From NCBI RefSeq assembly GCF_029360585.1, contig NZ_JAQZSJ010000012.1, forward strand, positions 62,001 to 126,000: a stretch of DNA of 64,000 nucleotides, given 5' to 3'. The first letter of the stretch is position 1. Each line of letters starts with the position of its first letter. The position numbers and the translations under genes were made by a program. Below, piece after piece: positions 53,801-63,033 of this stretch. The notes under the pieces were generated by a model, which was not told the DNA's origin, searched no databases, and worked only from the letters and a program-made list of their open reading frames with translations. This DNA comes from Cohnella caldifontis. GTDB lineage: Bacteria > Bacillota > Bacilli > Paenibacillales > Paenibacillaceae.

Positions 53801-54802
53801 TTAACCGTTCCGCTTCGGCGCCAGCTCGACGGCCATCCGGATCGCTTCCATCAGCGAGCCTTCGTCGGCCTTGCCGGTGCCGGCGATATCGAACGCCGTG
53901 CCATGGTCGACGGACGTCCGGATGATGCCGCCGTTCAGCCCGACGGTGATGTTCACGCCGGCTTCCAGCCCCAGCACCTTGATCGGACCATGGCCCTGGT
54001 CATGGTAGCAGGCCACGACGATATCGAAGTCGCCGCGCACCGCCCGGAAGAACAACGTGTCCGCGGGCAGCGGGCCTTGGACGTCGATTCCTTCCGAGCG
54101 GGCCCGCTCGATGCCGGGGATCAGCTTCTCCTCTTCCTCGCCTTCCCCGAACAGCCCGTTCTCGCCCGCATGCGGATTGATGCCGCATACCGCGATTTTG
54201 GGGCTCCGGACGCCCGCGCGACGAAGCGTGTCGTCCGCCAGCCGGATCACCTTGTACGTACGTTCCGGCGTAATCCGGCGAATGGCCTCGATCAGCCCGA
54301 CGTGCGTCGTCAAATGGATCACTTTGAGTTTCGGCGCCGACAGCATCATGGAATAGTCGTTCGTGCCCGTCAGGTCCGCGAGGATCTCCGTATGCCCGGG
54401 GTAACGATGCCCTCCTTTGTGCAGCGCTTCTTTATTCAGCGGCGCCGTGCAGATGGCGTCGATCTTGCCCTCCTTCGCCAACGCCACGGCTTTCTCGATG
54501 TACCGGAAAGCCGCGTTCCCGGCTTCCGCCGAGATCCGTCCCACCGGCAAATCCGCCGGCAGCAGAGCCAAGTCGAGCACGTCGATCGTCCCGGGTTCGT
54601 ACGTTCCTTCCGCCGGGTCCGAGACCGGTCGGATTTCCGCGCGGACGCCGGCATAACCCAACGCCCGGCGAAGAATGGCGGCATCCCCGATGACCAGCGG
54701 ACGGGCGGAACGGTAAGCCTCCTCCGTCCGCAACGCCTTGACGATGATCTCGGGGCCGACGCCGGCGGCGTCCCCCATCGTGATCCCGATGATTGGTTTC
54801 AT
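53801..54802 (-). CDS. pdxA2: 4-phospho-D-threonate/erythronate 3-dehydrogenase
   Basis: This 333-residue metal- and NAD-dependent enzyme is of the PdxA family, with metal-binding His residues in RYPGHTEILADL, HLTTHVGLIEA and ACYHDQGHGPIKVLG, and the N-terminus IGITMGDAAGVGPEI. Genomic neighbourhood decides the subtype: PdxA2 proteins beside DUF1537 kinases oxidise and decarboxylate 4-phospho-threonate or -erythronate to dihydroxyacetone phosphate rather than make vitamin B6. The start ATG at 54802 lies 2 bases after the kinase stop. The open frame continues upstream as a shadow. Confidence 0.92.
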   Translation of the reverse strand: MKPIIGITMGDAAGVGPEIIVKALRTEEAYRSARPLVIGDAAILRRALGYAGVRAEIRPVSDPAEGTYEPGTIDVLDLALLPADLPVGRISAEAGNAAFRYIEKAVALAKEGKIDAICTAPLNKEALHKGGHRYPGHTEILADLTGTNDYSMMLSAPKLKVIHLTTHVGLIEAIRRITPERTYKVIRLADDTLRRAGVRSPKIAVCGINPHAGENGLFGEGEEEEKLIPGIERARSEGIDVQGPLPADTLFFRAVRGDFDIVVACYHDQGHGPIKVLGLEAGVNITVGLNGGIIRTSVDHGTAFDIAGTGKADEGSLMEAIRMAVELAPKRNG

Positions 54803-54804
54803 GG

Positions 54805-56091
54805 TTACGATTCTCCCTGCATTTTTTTGAGCGCTTTCGAGAGCGCGTTGGCGGCGCCGAAGCCGCCGGCTTTGGTCACGGCATAGACGGGCCAGTCCCC
54901 CGACAACAGGCCGATCGGCATGCCGATCTCCACTTCGTCGATGAGTTGAAACTCCTTTACGCCTAGAGAGGAGCAGACTTGCTTGGCCGTGTCTCCCCCG
55001 GTCATGACCAGGGCGTTCAGCCGGAATTCGCGGATCAGCCCGGCGGCCGTCTCCCCGAGCACCCGGGAAATCCGGTCGCTGACCTCTTTCGGATCCCATC
55101 CGCGTTCTGCGCCGACCCCGTTCGCGAGCGCGATGTCTTCGGGATTGCCGGCCGTATACAAGACGACGTGCCGCCCCCGCTTGATCGCCTCGGAAGCCAG
55201 GACCGCGATCCTTTCCTTTTCCCGGCTGGCCGCCGTTTCTTCTTGAACCGCCAAGTGCGAGTTCATCTGGATCCCTTCCACGCCCGGAAGCTTCAGCAGA
55301 TGGTCCAGCTGGCTGCGGCTGTTCCGGTTCACGCTACCGACCACCGTCAGCACGGGCGACCGGGAAGCATGCGGAACTTTCTGCGACTGCTGCCGTTTGA
55401 GATACGCCTTGCATAGATGGTTCGCGAGCCCGGCGGAGCCGATCCAGACGACGCGGCGGCCGCTTTCCTGCACGGCATGCACGATCAGGCGAAGGTCCTC
55501 TTCTTTCAAGGCGTCGAATACGACGTAGGGCGCCGATTGCCGCACGGCTTCCGCCAGCTTCTCCTGGATCCTCGCGTAGCCGGACAGCAAATCGTCGGAA
55601 GTGACTTGATGGACGGGACGCCCGGATTGCGCGCGGATGATTTCCGGCACGTTCGGGGACGTGACCGGCGTCTTCGGATCGCTCGCCATTTCCGTCTCGT
55701 GCAGCAGGGCGCCGTCGAGGTAGAAATCCCCTCCCTTGACGATCCTTTTGTTCTTCGGATACGCGGGCGCGATGACGACCAGCTCCGGCTGGAACACGTC
55801 GAATACGGCGTCGATCTCCGCCCCGATGTTGCCTCGCATGGTGGAATCGATTTTCTTATAGACGAACTCGACGGAATGGGGCCGCAAATATTCGGATACG
55901 GATTTCACTTTCCGGTACGCTTCGTCCTTCGGCAAGGATCGGCTGTCGGTGTCGATCACGACCACGTCGAGATCCTTGGCCAATTCCGGATCCGGCTCCA
56001 GGAGCACGGACGTGTGCAAGCCCCGCCGGGCGAATTGGACCCCCGTGTCGTTGGCCCCCGTCAAGTCGTCGGCAATGATGGCGAACTTCAT
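54805..56091 (-). CDS. Four-carbon acid sugar kinase (DUF1537 family)
   Basis: This 428-residue kinase has the N-terminal acid-sugar-binding domain (IIADDLTGANDTGVQF, YKKIDSTMRGNIGAE) and the C-terminal nucleotide-binding domain (VMTGGDTAKQV). Characterised members phosphorylate D-threonate, L-threonate or erythronates at O4. The next gene, PdxA2, uses the product. The ATG at 56091 after GCGAGGTG begins the conserved MKFAIIADD. Which stereoisomer is used cannot be told from sequence. Confidence 0.94.
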   Translation of the reverse strand: MKFAIIADDLTGANDTGVQFARRGLHTSVLLEPDPELAKDLDVVVIDTDSRSLPKDEAYRKVKSVSEYLRPHSVEFVYKKIDSTMRGNIGAEIDAVFDVFQPELVVIAPAYPKNKRIVKGGDFYLDGALLHETEMASDPKTPVTSPNVPEIIRAQSGRPVHQVTSDDLLSGYARIQEKLAEAVRQSAPYVVFDALKEEDLRLIVHAVQESGRRVVWIGSAGLANHLCKAYLKRQQSQKVPHASRSPVLTVVGSVNRNSRSQLDHLLKLPGVEGIQMNSHLAVQEETAASREKERIAVLASEAIKRGRHVVLYTAGNPEDIALANGVGAERGWDPKEVSDRISRVLGETAAGLIREFRLNALVMTGGDTAKQVCSSLGVKEFQLIDEVEIGMPIGLLSGDWPVYAVTKAGGFGAANALSKALKKMQGES

Positions 56092-56121
56092 GTCAAACAC
56101 CTCGCTGGACGGTAATGCCAA

Positions 56122-56997
56122 TCACCCTTTGACGGATCCGATCAACATTCCTTTGGTGAAGTACTTTTGGGCGAACGGATAGACGACCAGGATCGGCGCG
56201 ACGGACAGGAAAATCGCGGCGGCCTGAAGATTCTGCGGCAGCAGTTGGACGCCGTGCACACGGATGCTCTCCAGCGACGTTCCGTCCTTGCTTCCGGCGA
56301 CGATCAGGTTGTACAGCACGACGGTGATCGGCTTCAGGCTTTGCTTCTGCAGGTAAATCGCCGGAACGAGGTACTGGTTCCAGATGGCGACCGAATAGAA
56401 CACGCACACCGTGGCGATGGCGGGACGCGCCAGCGGGAAATAGATTTTCCACATCGTCTGCAGGTCGTTGGCGCCGTCGATGTACGCCGACTCTTCCAGC
56501 TCTTCCGGCAGCGCGTCCAGGAAGGAGCGCATGATGATGAGCAGGAACGTGTTGACCGCGTTCGGGATGATCATGACCCAGAACGAGTTCACCAACCCCA
56601 GGCTTTTATACACGATGAAGTTGGGGATGATGCCCGCTTCGAACACGAAGGTGAAGACGAAGATCAGCATGATCGTTTTGCGGCCGACGAGACGCTTTTT
56701 ACTGAGCGGATAAGCGGTGAGAAACGTGAGGATCACCGCGACCAGCGTGCCGACGACGGTATAGGCGAAAGAATTCCACAGCCCCTGCGAAACGCCCAGC
56801 CTCGGGTTGTTGAGCACGTACCTGTAGGTCTCGACGTTCCAGCCTTTCGGGATCAGATACACCTTGGAAGCCGCCGCGTAAATGCCGTCGCTGAGCGAGA
56901 CGGCCAGAATATTCCACAAGGGATAGACGCAGATAATCGATACCAAGATGAGGACAACGATGTTGAAGTAATCGAAACCGCGAAGTTTGGTTTTCAT
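56122..56997 (-). CDS. LplC/YtcP-type ABC transporter permease
   Basis: This 291-residue permease has six helices and the EAA motif LPEELEESAYIDGANDLQTM near 187, with C-terminus YFTKGMLIGSVKG, all typical of LplC/YtcP proteins. It pairs with the LplB-type permease 12 bases upstream and is followed by the kinase gene (30 bases), which ties the transporter to acid-sugar uptake. No ATPase is encoded nearby. Confidence 0.93.
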   Translation of the reverse strand: MKTKLRGFDYFNIVVLILVSIICVYPLWNILAVSLSDGIYAAASKVYLIPKGWNVETYRYVLNNPRLGVSQGLWNSFAYTVVGTLVAVILTFLTAYPLSKKRLVGRKTIMLIFVFTFVFEAGIIPNFIVYKSLGLVNSFWVMIIPNAVNTFLLIIMRSFLDALPEELEESAYIDGANDLQTMWKIYFPLARPAIATVCVFYSVAIWNQYLVPAIYLQKQSLKPITVVLYNLIVAGSKDGTSLESIRVHGVQLLPQNLQAAAIFLSVAPILVVYPFAQKYFTKGMLIGSVKG

Positions 56998-57009
56998 GTT
57001 GTCCCCTCC

Positions 57010-57972
57010 TTAAAAGAGCTGCGAATCCGAAAATTTCTTGGATGCCCGGTTGGCCGAAATCACCAGGACGAACGCCACGACCGACTGCATCAAACCGACG
57101 GCAGCGCCGTAGCTGTAATTCGGGAAGCCTTTGGTGGCGAAAGCTTGGCGGTACACGTAGCTTTGGATAACGTCCGCCGTATCGTAGACGCTGGGGTTGT
57201 ACATCATCAAAATCTTGTCGAGATCGACGGTCATGATTTGCCCGATGGCCAAAATGAACATGATGACGATCGTGCCCGCGATGGACGGCAGCGTGACGTG
57301 GAACATTTTGCTGACCCGGCCCGCGCCGTCGAGATCGGCCGCTTCGTACAGATGCGGGTCTATGTTGGTCATCGCCGCCAAATAGATGATGGAATTGTAG
57401 CCGAAAAGCTGCCAGACGTTCAGCATGACGTACAGCGGGCGGAACCAGCCCGGCTCGGCCATGAAGAAGATCGGCTGGATGCCTAATCCCTCTAAAGCGA
57501 CGTTCACCAATCCGCCTTGGGGGGACAGGAACGTGTACAGGATGCTGACCGCGACCGCGGAGGAAATGAAGTAGGGAAAGAAGGTGACGGTCTGGACGAA
57601 CCGCTGCACTTTCCGGAACCGGACTTCATTCACCAGCAGCGCGAATAGGATCGGAATCGGAAATACGAACAGCAAGTTGAAGAAGGCGAGCAGCAGCGTG
57701 TTCTTGAGCAGCTTCCAGAAATAGCCGTCGTTCAGGAACTTCTCGAAGTGGGCGAACCCCACCCATTTGCTGTCGATGATGCTGTGGATCCCGCCCTTGA
57801 TCACGTTGTAGTCCTCGAACGCGATCACCAGACCGAAAAGCGGCAGCAGCTTGAAGAGCAGCATATGGATCAGACCGGGAAGGAGAATGAGATACAGCAA
57901 CCTGGATCTCCATATTTTGTTCCACACGTTGCCGCGGGCGCCGGGCGGTTTGCCTTTCAGGGCGGTTTGCAT
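57010..57972 (-). CDS. LplB/YteP-type ABC transporter permease
   Basis: This 320-residue permease begins with a basic cytoplasmic segment, then LLYLILLPGLIHMLLFKLLPLFG typical of LplB/YteP, and has six helices with the EAA region LYEAADLDGAGRVSKMFHVT near 220. The ATG at 57972 (AAAGGATGTG upstream) is preferred to an upstream start at 57981. It follows the binding-protein gene across a terminator-like hairpin. Confidence 0.92.
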   Translation of the reverse strand: MQTALKGKPPGARGNVWNKIWRSRLLYLILLPGLIHMLLFKLLPLFGLVIAFEDYNVIKGGIHSIIDSKWVGFAHFEKFLNDGYFWKLLKNTLLLAFFNLLFVFPIPILFALLVNEVRFRKVQRFVQTVTFFPYFISSAVAVSILYTFLSPQGGLVNVALEGLGIQPIFFMAEPGWFRPLYVMLNVWQLFGYNSIIYLAAMTNIDPHLYEAADLDGAGRVSKMFHVTLPSIAGTIVIMFILAIGQIMTVDLDKILMMYNPSVYDTADVIQSYVYRQAFATKGFPNYSYGAAVGLMQSVVAFVLVISANRASKKFSDSQLF

Positions 57973-58008
57973 GGCTAGCACATCCTTTGAGTTTGCATGG
58001 GGGTGTTG

Positions 58009-58059
58009 AAAAACCGATCCGTCACTCCATCACGGGTGCCGCATGGAATGACGGATCGG
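58009..58059 (-). terminator. Attenuating hairpin between the LplA-type and LplB-type genes
   Basis: A 16-bp stem with one mismatch (58014-58029 with 58044-58059) is followed on the minus strand by TTTTTC. It lies between the binding-protein stop (58066) and the permease start (57972), so it should let only part of the transcripts proceed, giving excess binding protein. Confidence 0.7.
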
Positions 58060-58065
58060 ATGGGC

Positions 58066-59658
58066 TTACTTCTTGCCGGCGTCGTACGCCGCTTGGTCGA
58101 TCTCCACGATCTTGCTGTAGCCTTGCGCGTCCGCTTCCTTCAGGAAGGCGTCCCACTCGGACATCGGGCGTTTGCCGGTAATGAATTTCACCAGGTTGGC
58201 GTCGACCATCGGCTGCACGTTCGCGACGAGCTCGGAACGTTCTTTCAGCTGTTCGGTCGAATACTTGATCTGCTGCGCGACGGCGGCGTATTTGCCGAAG
58301 AAGTCCGCGGCGAAAGACTTGGTGAGCGGATCCATCCAGTCATAGTAAGCGGCGTCGTTGGACGGAACCGGGAACGTCAAGCGGTCTTGCAGGAAGTTCC
58401 ACACCGGCGTGCCGAGCGGCTTGTTGCCTTCTTCTTCGAACTTGACGGTGAATTCTTTCTTGTCGCCGTTCGTCTTGAAGGATTGGCCTTCCACGCCGTA
58501 ATCCATCAGCGTGCGGCCTTCGTCGGAGAACAGGTAGTCCATGAACTTGAGGATTTGCTCCGCTTTCTTCTCCGATTTGGCGTTGATGACGAACACGCGG
58601 TCTTCGCGGTAACGCTGTTCGGCCATCGGCACCTTGGACGGGTTGCCTTGGGAGTCGTTCAGCGCGTCCATTACCTTGATGTCGTACTTCGGATCGTTCT
58701 GAGGACCGCCGTTATTCATGAACCAGGACGGACGGGTGAAGAAGTCATAGGAGATGGCGCCCTTGCCGGTCAGCATTTTCGTCTGCCAGGATTCCTCGGT
58801 CTGCGTGCCGAGCACCCACTCTGGATCGATCAATTTCTCGGTGTACATCGTGTTGTACCATTGGATCAAGTCTTTGAATCCCGGCGCCATCAGGTCGTAA
58901 CTTTTGCCGACGTTGTAGATGCCGTGGACTTTGCCGTTCTCGTCGATGTTGTCCTTCGCCAGGAACGCTTCCGTGAACTTGATGTAGCCGTCGCGGCCGG
59001 TGAACGGATAGAAGTCGTTCGAAGGATAAGCGGCTTTCAGTTTCCGAAGAACGTCCGTGAATTCCTGGATCGTCTTCGGATTGCTCGTGATGCCCGCTTT
59101 CTCGAACATGTCGGCGCGGTAGAACGGAACGTTCGTGATGATCGGGTATTGCTGGGGCAGTCCGTAAACGTTGCCGTCGGATGCCGTGATTAGCGTTTTG
59201 TAAGCTTCGTCCGAATCGATGAACTTCTGGATGTTCGGCGCGTCTTTCGCGATCAGGTCCTTCAGGTTCAGGAACAACCCTTGGGAACCGTATACTTCCG
59301 CTTGCGACAGCGTGACGATCATCGCGTCCGGAAGGTCGCCCGACAACAGCTTCGTGTCCAGGCCCTTGGCGTAAGCGCTGTCATCGTCGCCGCCGTTGAC
59401 CAGTTCAACCTCGGCGTTCATTCTCTTCAGAAGCTCGGGGTACCACTTGAGGTCTTTCAACCAGTTGATGTACTTGCCGGCCATCATGTAGGAAAACTGG
59501 ATTTTGTCGCCGCCGGCCCCGGCAGAAGCGGAAGCCGGGGATGAAGCCTGCCCGGAAGACGATGCCTCCGAATCCGAACCGCCCGACTTGTTGCACGCCG
59601 ACAATACAAGAAGAACGGCCAGCACGAGAATCCATAACGACCCTTTTTTACCGAACAC
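58066..59658 (-). CDS. LplA-type substrate-binding lipoprotein
   Basis: This 530-residue lipoprotein has signal LWILVLAVLLVLSACNKSGG with lipobox LSAC (Cys near 22), a Ser/Gly/Ala linker and the long binding fold of LplA/YtcQ proteins (ELVNGGDDDSAYAKGLDTKL, GLPQQYPIITNVPFYRADMF, YDWMDPLTKSF). The GTG at 59658 follows GAAGGGGGAAATTCAGC. It heads the transport part of the run, after a promoter at 59774-59801 with three palindromic sites around it. The ligand is probably a sugar acid or an acidic glycoside. Confidence 0.93.
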   Translation of the reverse strand: MFGKKGSLWILVLAVLLVLSACNKSGGSDSEASSSGQASSPASASAGAGGDKIQFSYMMAGKYINWLKDLKWYPELLKRMNAEVELVNGGDDDSAYAKGLDTKLLSGDLPDAMIVTLSQAEVYGSQGLFLNLKDLIAKDAPNIQKFIDSDEAYKTLITASDGNVYGLPQQYPIITNVPFYRADMFEKAGITSNPKTIQEFTDVLRKLKAAYPSNDFYPFTGRDGYIKFTEAFLAKDNIDENGKVHGIYNVGKSYDLMAPGFKDLIQWYNTMYTEKLIDPEWVLGTQTEESWQTKMLTGKGAISYDFFTRPSWFMNNGGPQNDPKYDIKVMDALNDSQGNPSKVPMAEQRYREDRVFVINAKSEKKAEQILKFMDYLFSDEGRTLMDYGVEGQSFKTNGDKKEFTVKFEEEGNKPLGTPVWNFLQDRLTFPVPSNDAAYYDWMDPLTKSFAADFFGKYAAVAQQIKYSTEQLKERSELVANVQPMVDANLVKFITGKRPMSEWDAFLKEADAQGYSKIVEIDQAAYDAGKK

Positions 59659-59702
59659 GCTGAATTTCCCCCTTCGATGAGGTGTAGACTTTGATTTCCA
59701 AT

Positions 59703-59720
59703 TTGTTGCAATTTGAAACA
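59703..59720. promoter_or_regulatory. Palindromic site 1 near the LplA-type promoter
   Basis: TTGTTGCA-ATT-TGAAACA matches the perfect palindrome at 63034-63052 (TTGTTTCA-N3-TGAAACAA) with a single internal change. It lies in the leader, about 50 bases after the expected transcription start. Confidence 0.55.
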
Positions 59721-59773
59721 TCGAATTCCGGAAAGCGAAACCGTTCTGATTTGTATCCGCTTTCTTATTCTCA

Positions 59774-59801
59774 ATTATAGTGATCGTTTTTCATTTTGCA
59801 A
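59774..59801 (-). promoter_or_regulatory. Promoter of the LplA-type transport and kinase genes
   Basis: On the minus strand TTGCAA (59796-59801), a 16-base spacer and a perfect TATAAT (59774-59779) form a sigma-A promoter. The -35 box lies inside a palindromic site (59787-59803). No -24/-12 sigma-54 promoter is seen. Confidence 0.7.
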
Positions 59802-59803
59802 CA
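59787..59803. promoter_or_regulatory. Palindromic site 2 over the -35 box
   Basis: TTTTTCA-TTT-TGCAACA fits TGTTKCA-N3-TGMAACA with two changes and overlaps the -35 hexamer. Confidence 0.5.
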
Positions 59804-59835
59804 TGTATTTTAAAATTCTCATTAATTTTAATTTT

Positions 59836-59852
59836 TGTTGCATTTTTAAACA
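59836..59852. promoter_or_regulatory. Palindromic site 3 upstream of the promoter
   Basis: TGTTGCA-TTT-TTAAACA fits the same pattern with one weak position. It lies about 35 bases upstream of the -35 box, in an activator position. Confidence 0.45.
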
Positions 59853-59861
59853 GTTATCGCG

Positions 59862-59901
59862 AAAAAAATACCCCGCACGATCGTTCGGCGATCCTGCAGG
59901 G
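59862..59901 (-). terminator. Terminator of the regulator gene
   Basis: A stem of about 13 bp with two mismatches (59871-59883 with 59889-59901) is followed on the minus strand by TATTTTTTT, 16 bases after the regulator stop. Confidence 0.85.
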
Positions 59902-59916
59902 CGCGATTGCTGCCTT

Positions 59917-61728
59917 TTATTCAACGCCTTTCACTTTCCGCCACAGCGTGGTCCGGTTAATATTGAGCCTTTTGGCGGCCTTCGACTGGTTCATGCCTTC
60001 CTCTTCGAGCACATACCGAATGATGTCCCTTTCGATGTCTTCGAGCGGCCGGTTCAAATCGAATACCGGCCCCTCGGCGGCAACGGACGGGGCGGAGGAA
60101 CGGCGGGCGGGGAGATCTACGTCGGACCGTTCGATATACTCCCCCGTCGCTTCGCGCACGGCGGCTTCCATGGTGTCCCGCAGCTCGATCAAGTTGCCTT
60201 TCCACGGTTTGGCCCGCAGCGCATCCCAGACGTCCGGGCGCACGCCGACGATCTGCTTTCCGTACTTCTCGTTGAATGCCGAAATGAACGTCCGAACGTA
60301 CTCCTCCAAGTCGTCCAACCGCTCGCGGAGCGGCTTCAATTCCACGGCCCCGCGGCCGAGCCAATCGAACGCCTTGGCGTCCAAGCGGGAATCGCTTTTC
60401 AGAGCCTTAGGGGATTCGCCGAACGAGAAAAGGACTTTGAGCGCCTTCTCCTTTATTTTCTCCGCCAGTTTCCTCTGCTGCAACGCCGGAAAACGTTCGA
60501 ATCCGCGGATGTGGAGCAGAGCCCCCCGCTCGGCTTTGGCTAACAAATGGCAGGTTCTGAGGAACGCCGCCTCGTCCCCGACGGCGATTTCCAATTCGAT
60601 CACGCGGGCGTTCTTGTCCCATAAAACCGCAAGCGCCCCGGCGAAAATCCGCCTGCCCGTTCCCCGTTCCCCATATACGGTTACGGGTTCTCCCGCGAGC
60701 AACTGCCGCTTCGCGTTCTGAAGCGCTTCATCCATGAAGCCCGTCGTTTGAAGGAAAGAAGGAAACGTATCCATATCCCGTTCCGGTTCGATGACCCGGA
60801 GATTCGCTTCGGTTTCCCCGCCCGGCTCTAAGGTGAGCTGGTAATATTCCGCTCCTCCGGCGATATCCAACAACCGCACGGTAAGCATCACCCGCCCGGC
60901 AGGCTCGTATAAGGCGAGAGGGCCGTTCTCCCGGATGTCGGAAGCCGCGTCCCGAAGCAGCAGCTCCAGCAGCCCGCCGTTTTCCAGGGGGAAGGGGAAC
61001 TTCGTCTGAGCATGGTTTCGGACCAAGAGGGACAACATGCCTTCGGTGGCGAACAGGACGTTCAGCGACGCATCCAGCACCGCCGACTCCCTGCCGCTCT
61101 CTTTCAGCAGACGGTCGTAAATCCGGTTCATCCGTTTGTATTCGTCCAGCGAACGGCAGATGAGCTCCGCCGTGCGGAAAGCTTCCGCCACGGATTCCCG
61201 GCCGGAAGTGATGAGGACGCCCTGCATGCCAAGCTCATTGGCGAATCTCACCGTCACGGTATCGCCGACGATGATTTGCACGCCGTCTTTTTTGGCTTCG
61301 ATCAGCGCCTGCTCCACTTCGTTCTCGTCATTGATGACCGTGTAAGGAAAATCGTAATCCAGCAGGTTGGACACGGACACGAAGCTTTGGATGATGTTCG
61401 GGAATCCGATCAGCCGGATTTTGGCCTGGTATTCCTTCATCAGCGTCAGCATCCGCAGCACGTCGAAGCCGGATACTTGGATCTCCACGACCGGAACCTT
61501 CGAATGCGACGCCAACAACCGCGCGGTCCCCCCTCGGCTGATGACGACGTCATAATCGCCGTTTCCGAAGGAAGCGATCTGACCGAGGCTTTCCTGCATG
61601 TCCGCGATGATCACGTGAATATCGAAATTTTCGTATTGCGGAGTCATCTGCTTGATCAGCTCGCCCAATCCTTGATAGGGCGCCACGACCAACACTTTCA
61701 TTTTCCCCGGATTCCGAATCGCCGACAT
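59917..61728 (-). CDS. PrpR-N-type transcriptional regulator with degenerate AAA domain
   Basis: This 603-residue protein has an N-terminal PrpR-N sensor domain (about 10-190, VLVVAPYQGLGELIKQ, YDVVISRGGTARLLA), a PAS-like segment (about 210-310), a AAA-like region and a C-terminal Fis helix-turn-helix (NQSKAAKRLNINRTTLWRKV). Sigma-54 activators of this layout need Walker A, Walker B and GAFTGA. Here Walker A reads GERGTGRRIF (Lys replaced by Arg), the Walker B region reads ALLHIRGFERF without the acidic pair, and GAFTGA is absent. So it cannot drive sigma-54 polymerase and probably acts on sigma-A promoters. It lies between the dehydrogenase and transporter genes of the acid-sugar run and likely regulates them. 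The start may be 61728 or the Met nine codons later. Confidence 0.88.
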   Translation of the reverse strand: MSAIRNPGKMKVLVVAPYQGLGELIKQMTPQYENFDIHVIIADMQESLGQIASFGNGDYDVVISRGGTARLLASHSKVPVVEIQVSGFDVLRMLTLMKEYQAKIRLIGFPNIIQSFVSVSNLLDYDFPYTVINDENEVEQALIEAKKDGVQIIVGDTVTVRFANELGMQGVLITSGRESVAEAFRTAELICRSLDEYKRMNRIYDRLLKESGRESAVLDASLNVLFATEGMLSLLVRNHAQTKFPFPLENGGLLELLLRDAASDIRENGPLALYEPAGRVMLTVRLLDIAGGAEYYQLTLEPGGETEANLRVIEPERDMDTFPSFLQTTGFMDEALQNAKRQLLAGEPVTVYGERGTGRRIFAGALAVLWDKNARVIELEIAVGDEAAFLRTCHLLAKAERGALLHIRGFERFPALQQRKLAEKIKEKALKVLFSFGESPKALKSDSRLDAKAFDWLGRGAVELKPLRERLDDLEEYVRTFISAFNEKYGKQIVGVRPDVWDALRAKPWKGNLIELRDTMEAAVREATGEYIERSDVDLPARRSSAPSVAAEGPVFDLNRPLEDIERDIIRYVLEEEGMNQSKAAKRLNINRTTLWRKVKGVE

Positions 61729-61740
61729 CCCCCTTCATCC

Positions 61741-62901
61741 TTAAGCCAGCAGACGGCGGTATATGGCTTCCGCATCCTCTGCCGTCATGGTTCTCGGATT
61801 ATTCTGCATGAGCCGCGTCACTTTCATGGCCGCCTGGGCCAAGGCGGGCACGTCTTCCCCGGAGATGCCGAACGAGCGCAGATCCTGCGGGATGGCGAGC
61901 TCCCGGGTCCATTGCTCGATTTGCCGAATGACTCCGTCGGCATTCCGGAGTTCGCCTTCGAGCCCCATCGCTTCGGCTACGTCTTGCAACCGCTCTCCAA
62001 TTACTGGCTTGTTGAAATTCATGACGTGGGGGAGCAGCATCGAATTGGCCACGCCGTGCGGAATGTTGAATTTGCCGCCAAGCGGATAAGCCAGCGCGTG
62101 TACGGCCGCCGTGCCGGAACCCGTAAGCGCCATGCCGCCGTACATGGAGCCGAGCAGCATGCGTTCGCGCGCCGCCATGTCGCTACCGTCCCGGTAGGCT
62201 TGCAGGATGTTCCGGGAAATCAGGCGGATCGACTCCAGCGCGAACATGTCGCTGATCGGATTGGCTTTCGTGGAAATATAGGATTCGATCGCATGGGTAA
62301 AGGCGTCCATCCCTGTGGCCGCCGTATGGTTCTGCGGCAGCTCTCTCGTAAGCAATGGATCGAGAACGACCAGGCGAGGCAGCAAATGGCGGCTGACGAC
62401 GCCGATTTTCAGCTCCTGCTCCGGCAGCGTCACGATCGCGTTCGGCGTGACCTCCGATCCCGTGCCGGCCGTCGACGGAATGAGCACGGTCGGAATGCCC
62501 GGTTCCCGAACTCGATCGACGCCCAGCATCTCCTCGACGTCCTGTTCATTCGTGAGCAACACGGAGATCAGCTTGGCGACGTCAAGCGCGCTTCCTCCTC
62601 CCAGTCCGACAATCAAGTCGATGCCGCTTCCTCTTACTCGGTCGCACAATTCGCGAATATGCTGCGCGGTCGGCTCCGGCATGACGTCGCGAATCACCAT
62701 GGAAGATATGCCGCGTTGCTCGAGTTGGCGCTGGGTTTGGTCGATGAAGCCTTGCCGGAACATCGAAGGCTGCGAAACGATCAACGCGGAACGAACAGGC
62801 GCAAGCGCCTGCAAGCGTTCGCCGAGCTGACCTAACGATCCCGTCCCCGCGATGATCTGCGGTGCGGTCTGGAATTGGTAAAATTGCGGCAGTGGGGTCA
62901 T
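61741..62901 (-). CDS. Iron-containing alcohol dehydrogenase (group III)
   Basis: This 386-residue NAD-dependent enzyme has the family motifs GLGGGSALDVAK (nucleotide site), STAGTGSEVTPNAI, GMDAFTHAIESYIS and the metal-binding His residues in HALAYPLGGKFNIPHGVANSMLLPHVMNFN (read at about residues 264-293). Members act on alcohols, 1,2-propanediol, 4-hydroxybutyrate or sugar-derived aldehydes. DUF1537/PdxA2 loci often encode one. It is the first gene of the run, followed 12 bases later by the regulator, and has its own promoter (62969-62997) and an upstream palindrome. Confidence 0.93.
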   Translation of the reverse strand: MTPLPQFYQFQTAPQIIAGTGSLGQLGERLQALAPVRSALIVSQPSMFRQGFIDQTQRQLEQRGISSMVIRDVMPEPTAQHIRELCDRVRGSGIDLIVGLGGGSALDVAKLISVLLTNEQDVEEMLGVDRVREPGIPTVLIPSTAGTGSEVTPNAIVTLPEQELKIGVVSRHLLPRLVVLDPLLTRELPQNHTAATGMDAFTHAIESYISTKANPISDMFALESIRLISRNILQAYRDGSDMAARERMLLGSMYGGMALTGSGTAAVHALAYPLGGKFNIPHGVANSMLLPHVMNFNKPVIGERLQDVAEAMGLEGELRNADGVIRQIEQWTRELAIPQDLRSFGISGEDVPALAQAAMKVTRLMQNNPRTMTAEDAEAIYRRLLA

Positions 62902-62968
62902 GATAGCGCCTCCCGATGTTGTGTTTCATATTTCGTCTGCGATAGATAAGCGAATCGTTTTCACCTAC

Positions 62969-62997
62969 ATACTATCGTTATATTAAACAATTTGCAA
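62969..62997 (-). promoter_or_regulatory. Promoter of the dehydrogenase-regulator genes
   Basis: On the minus strand TTGCAA (62992-62997), a 17-base spacer and TAGTAT (62969-62974) form a sigma-A promoter with the same -35 as the LplA-type promoter. A half-site TGTTTCA (62922-62928) lies in the leader. Confidence 0.55.
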
Positions 62998-63033
62998 TGA
63001 ATACAACATGATTTCTGAGAAACTTGTATCTGA

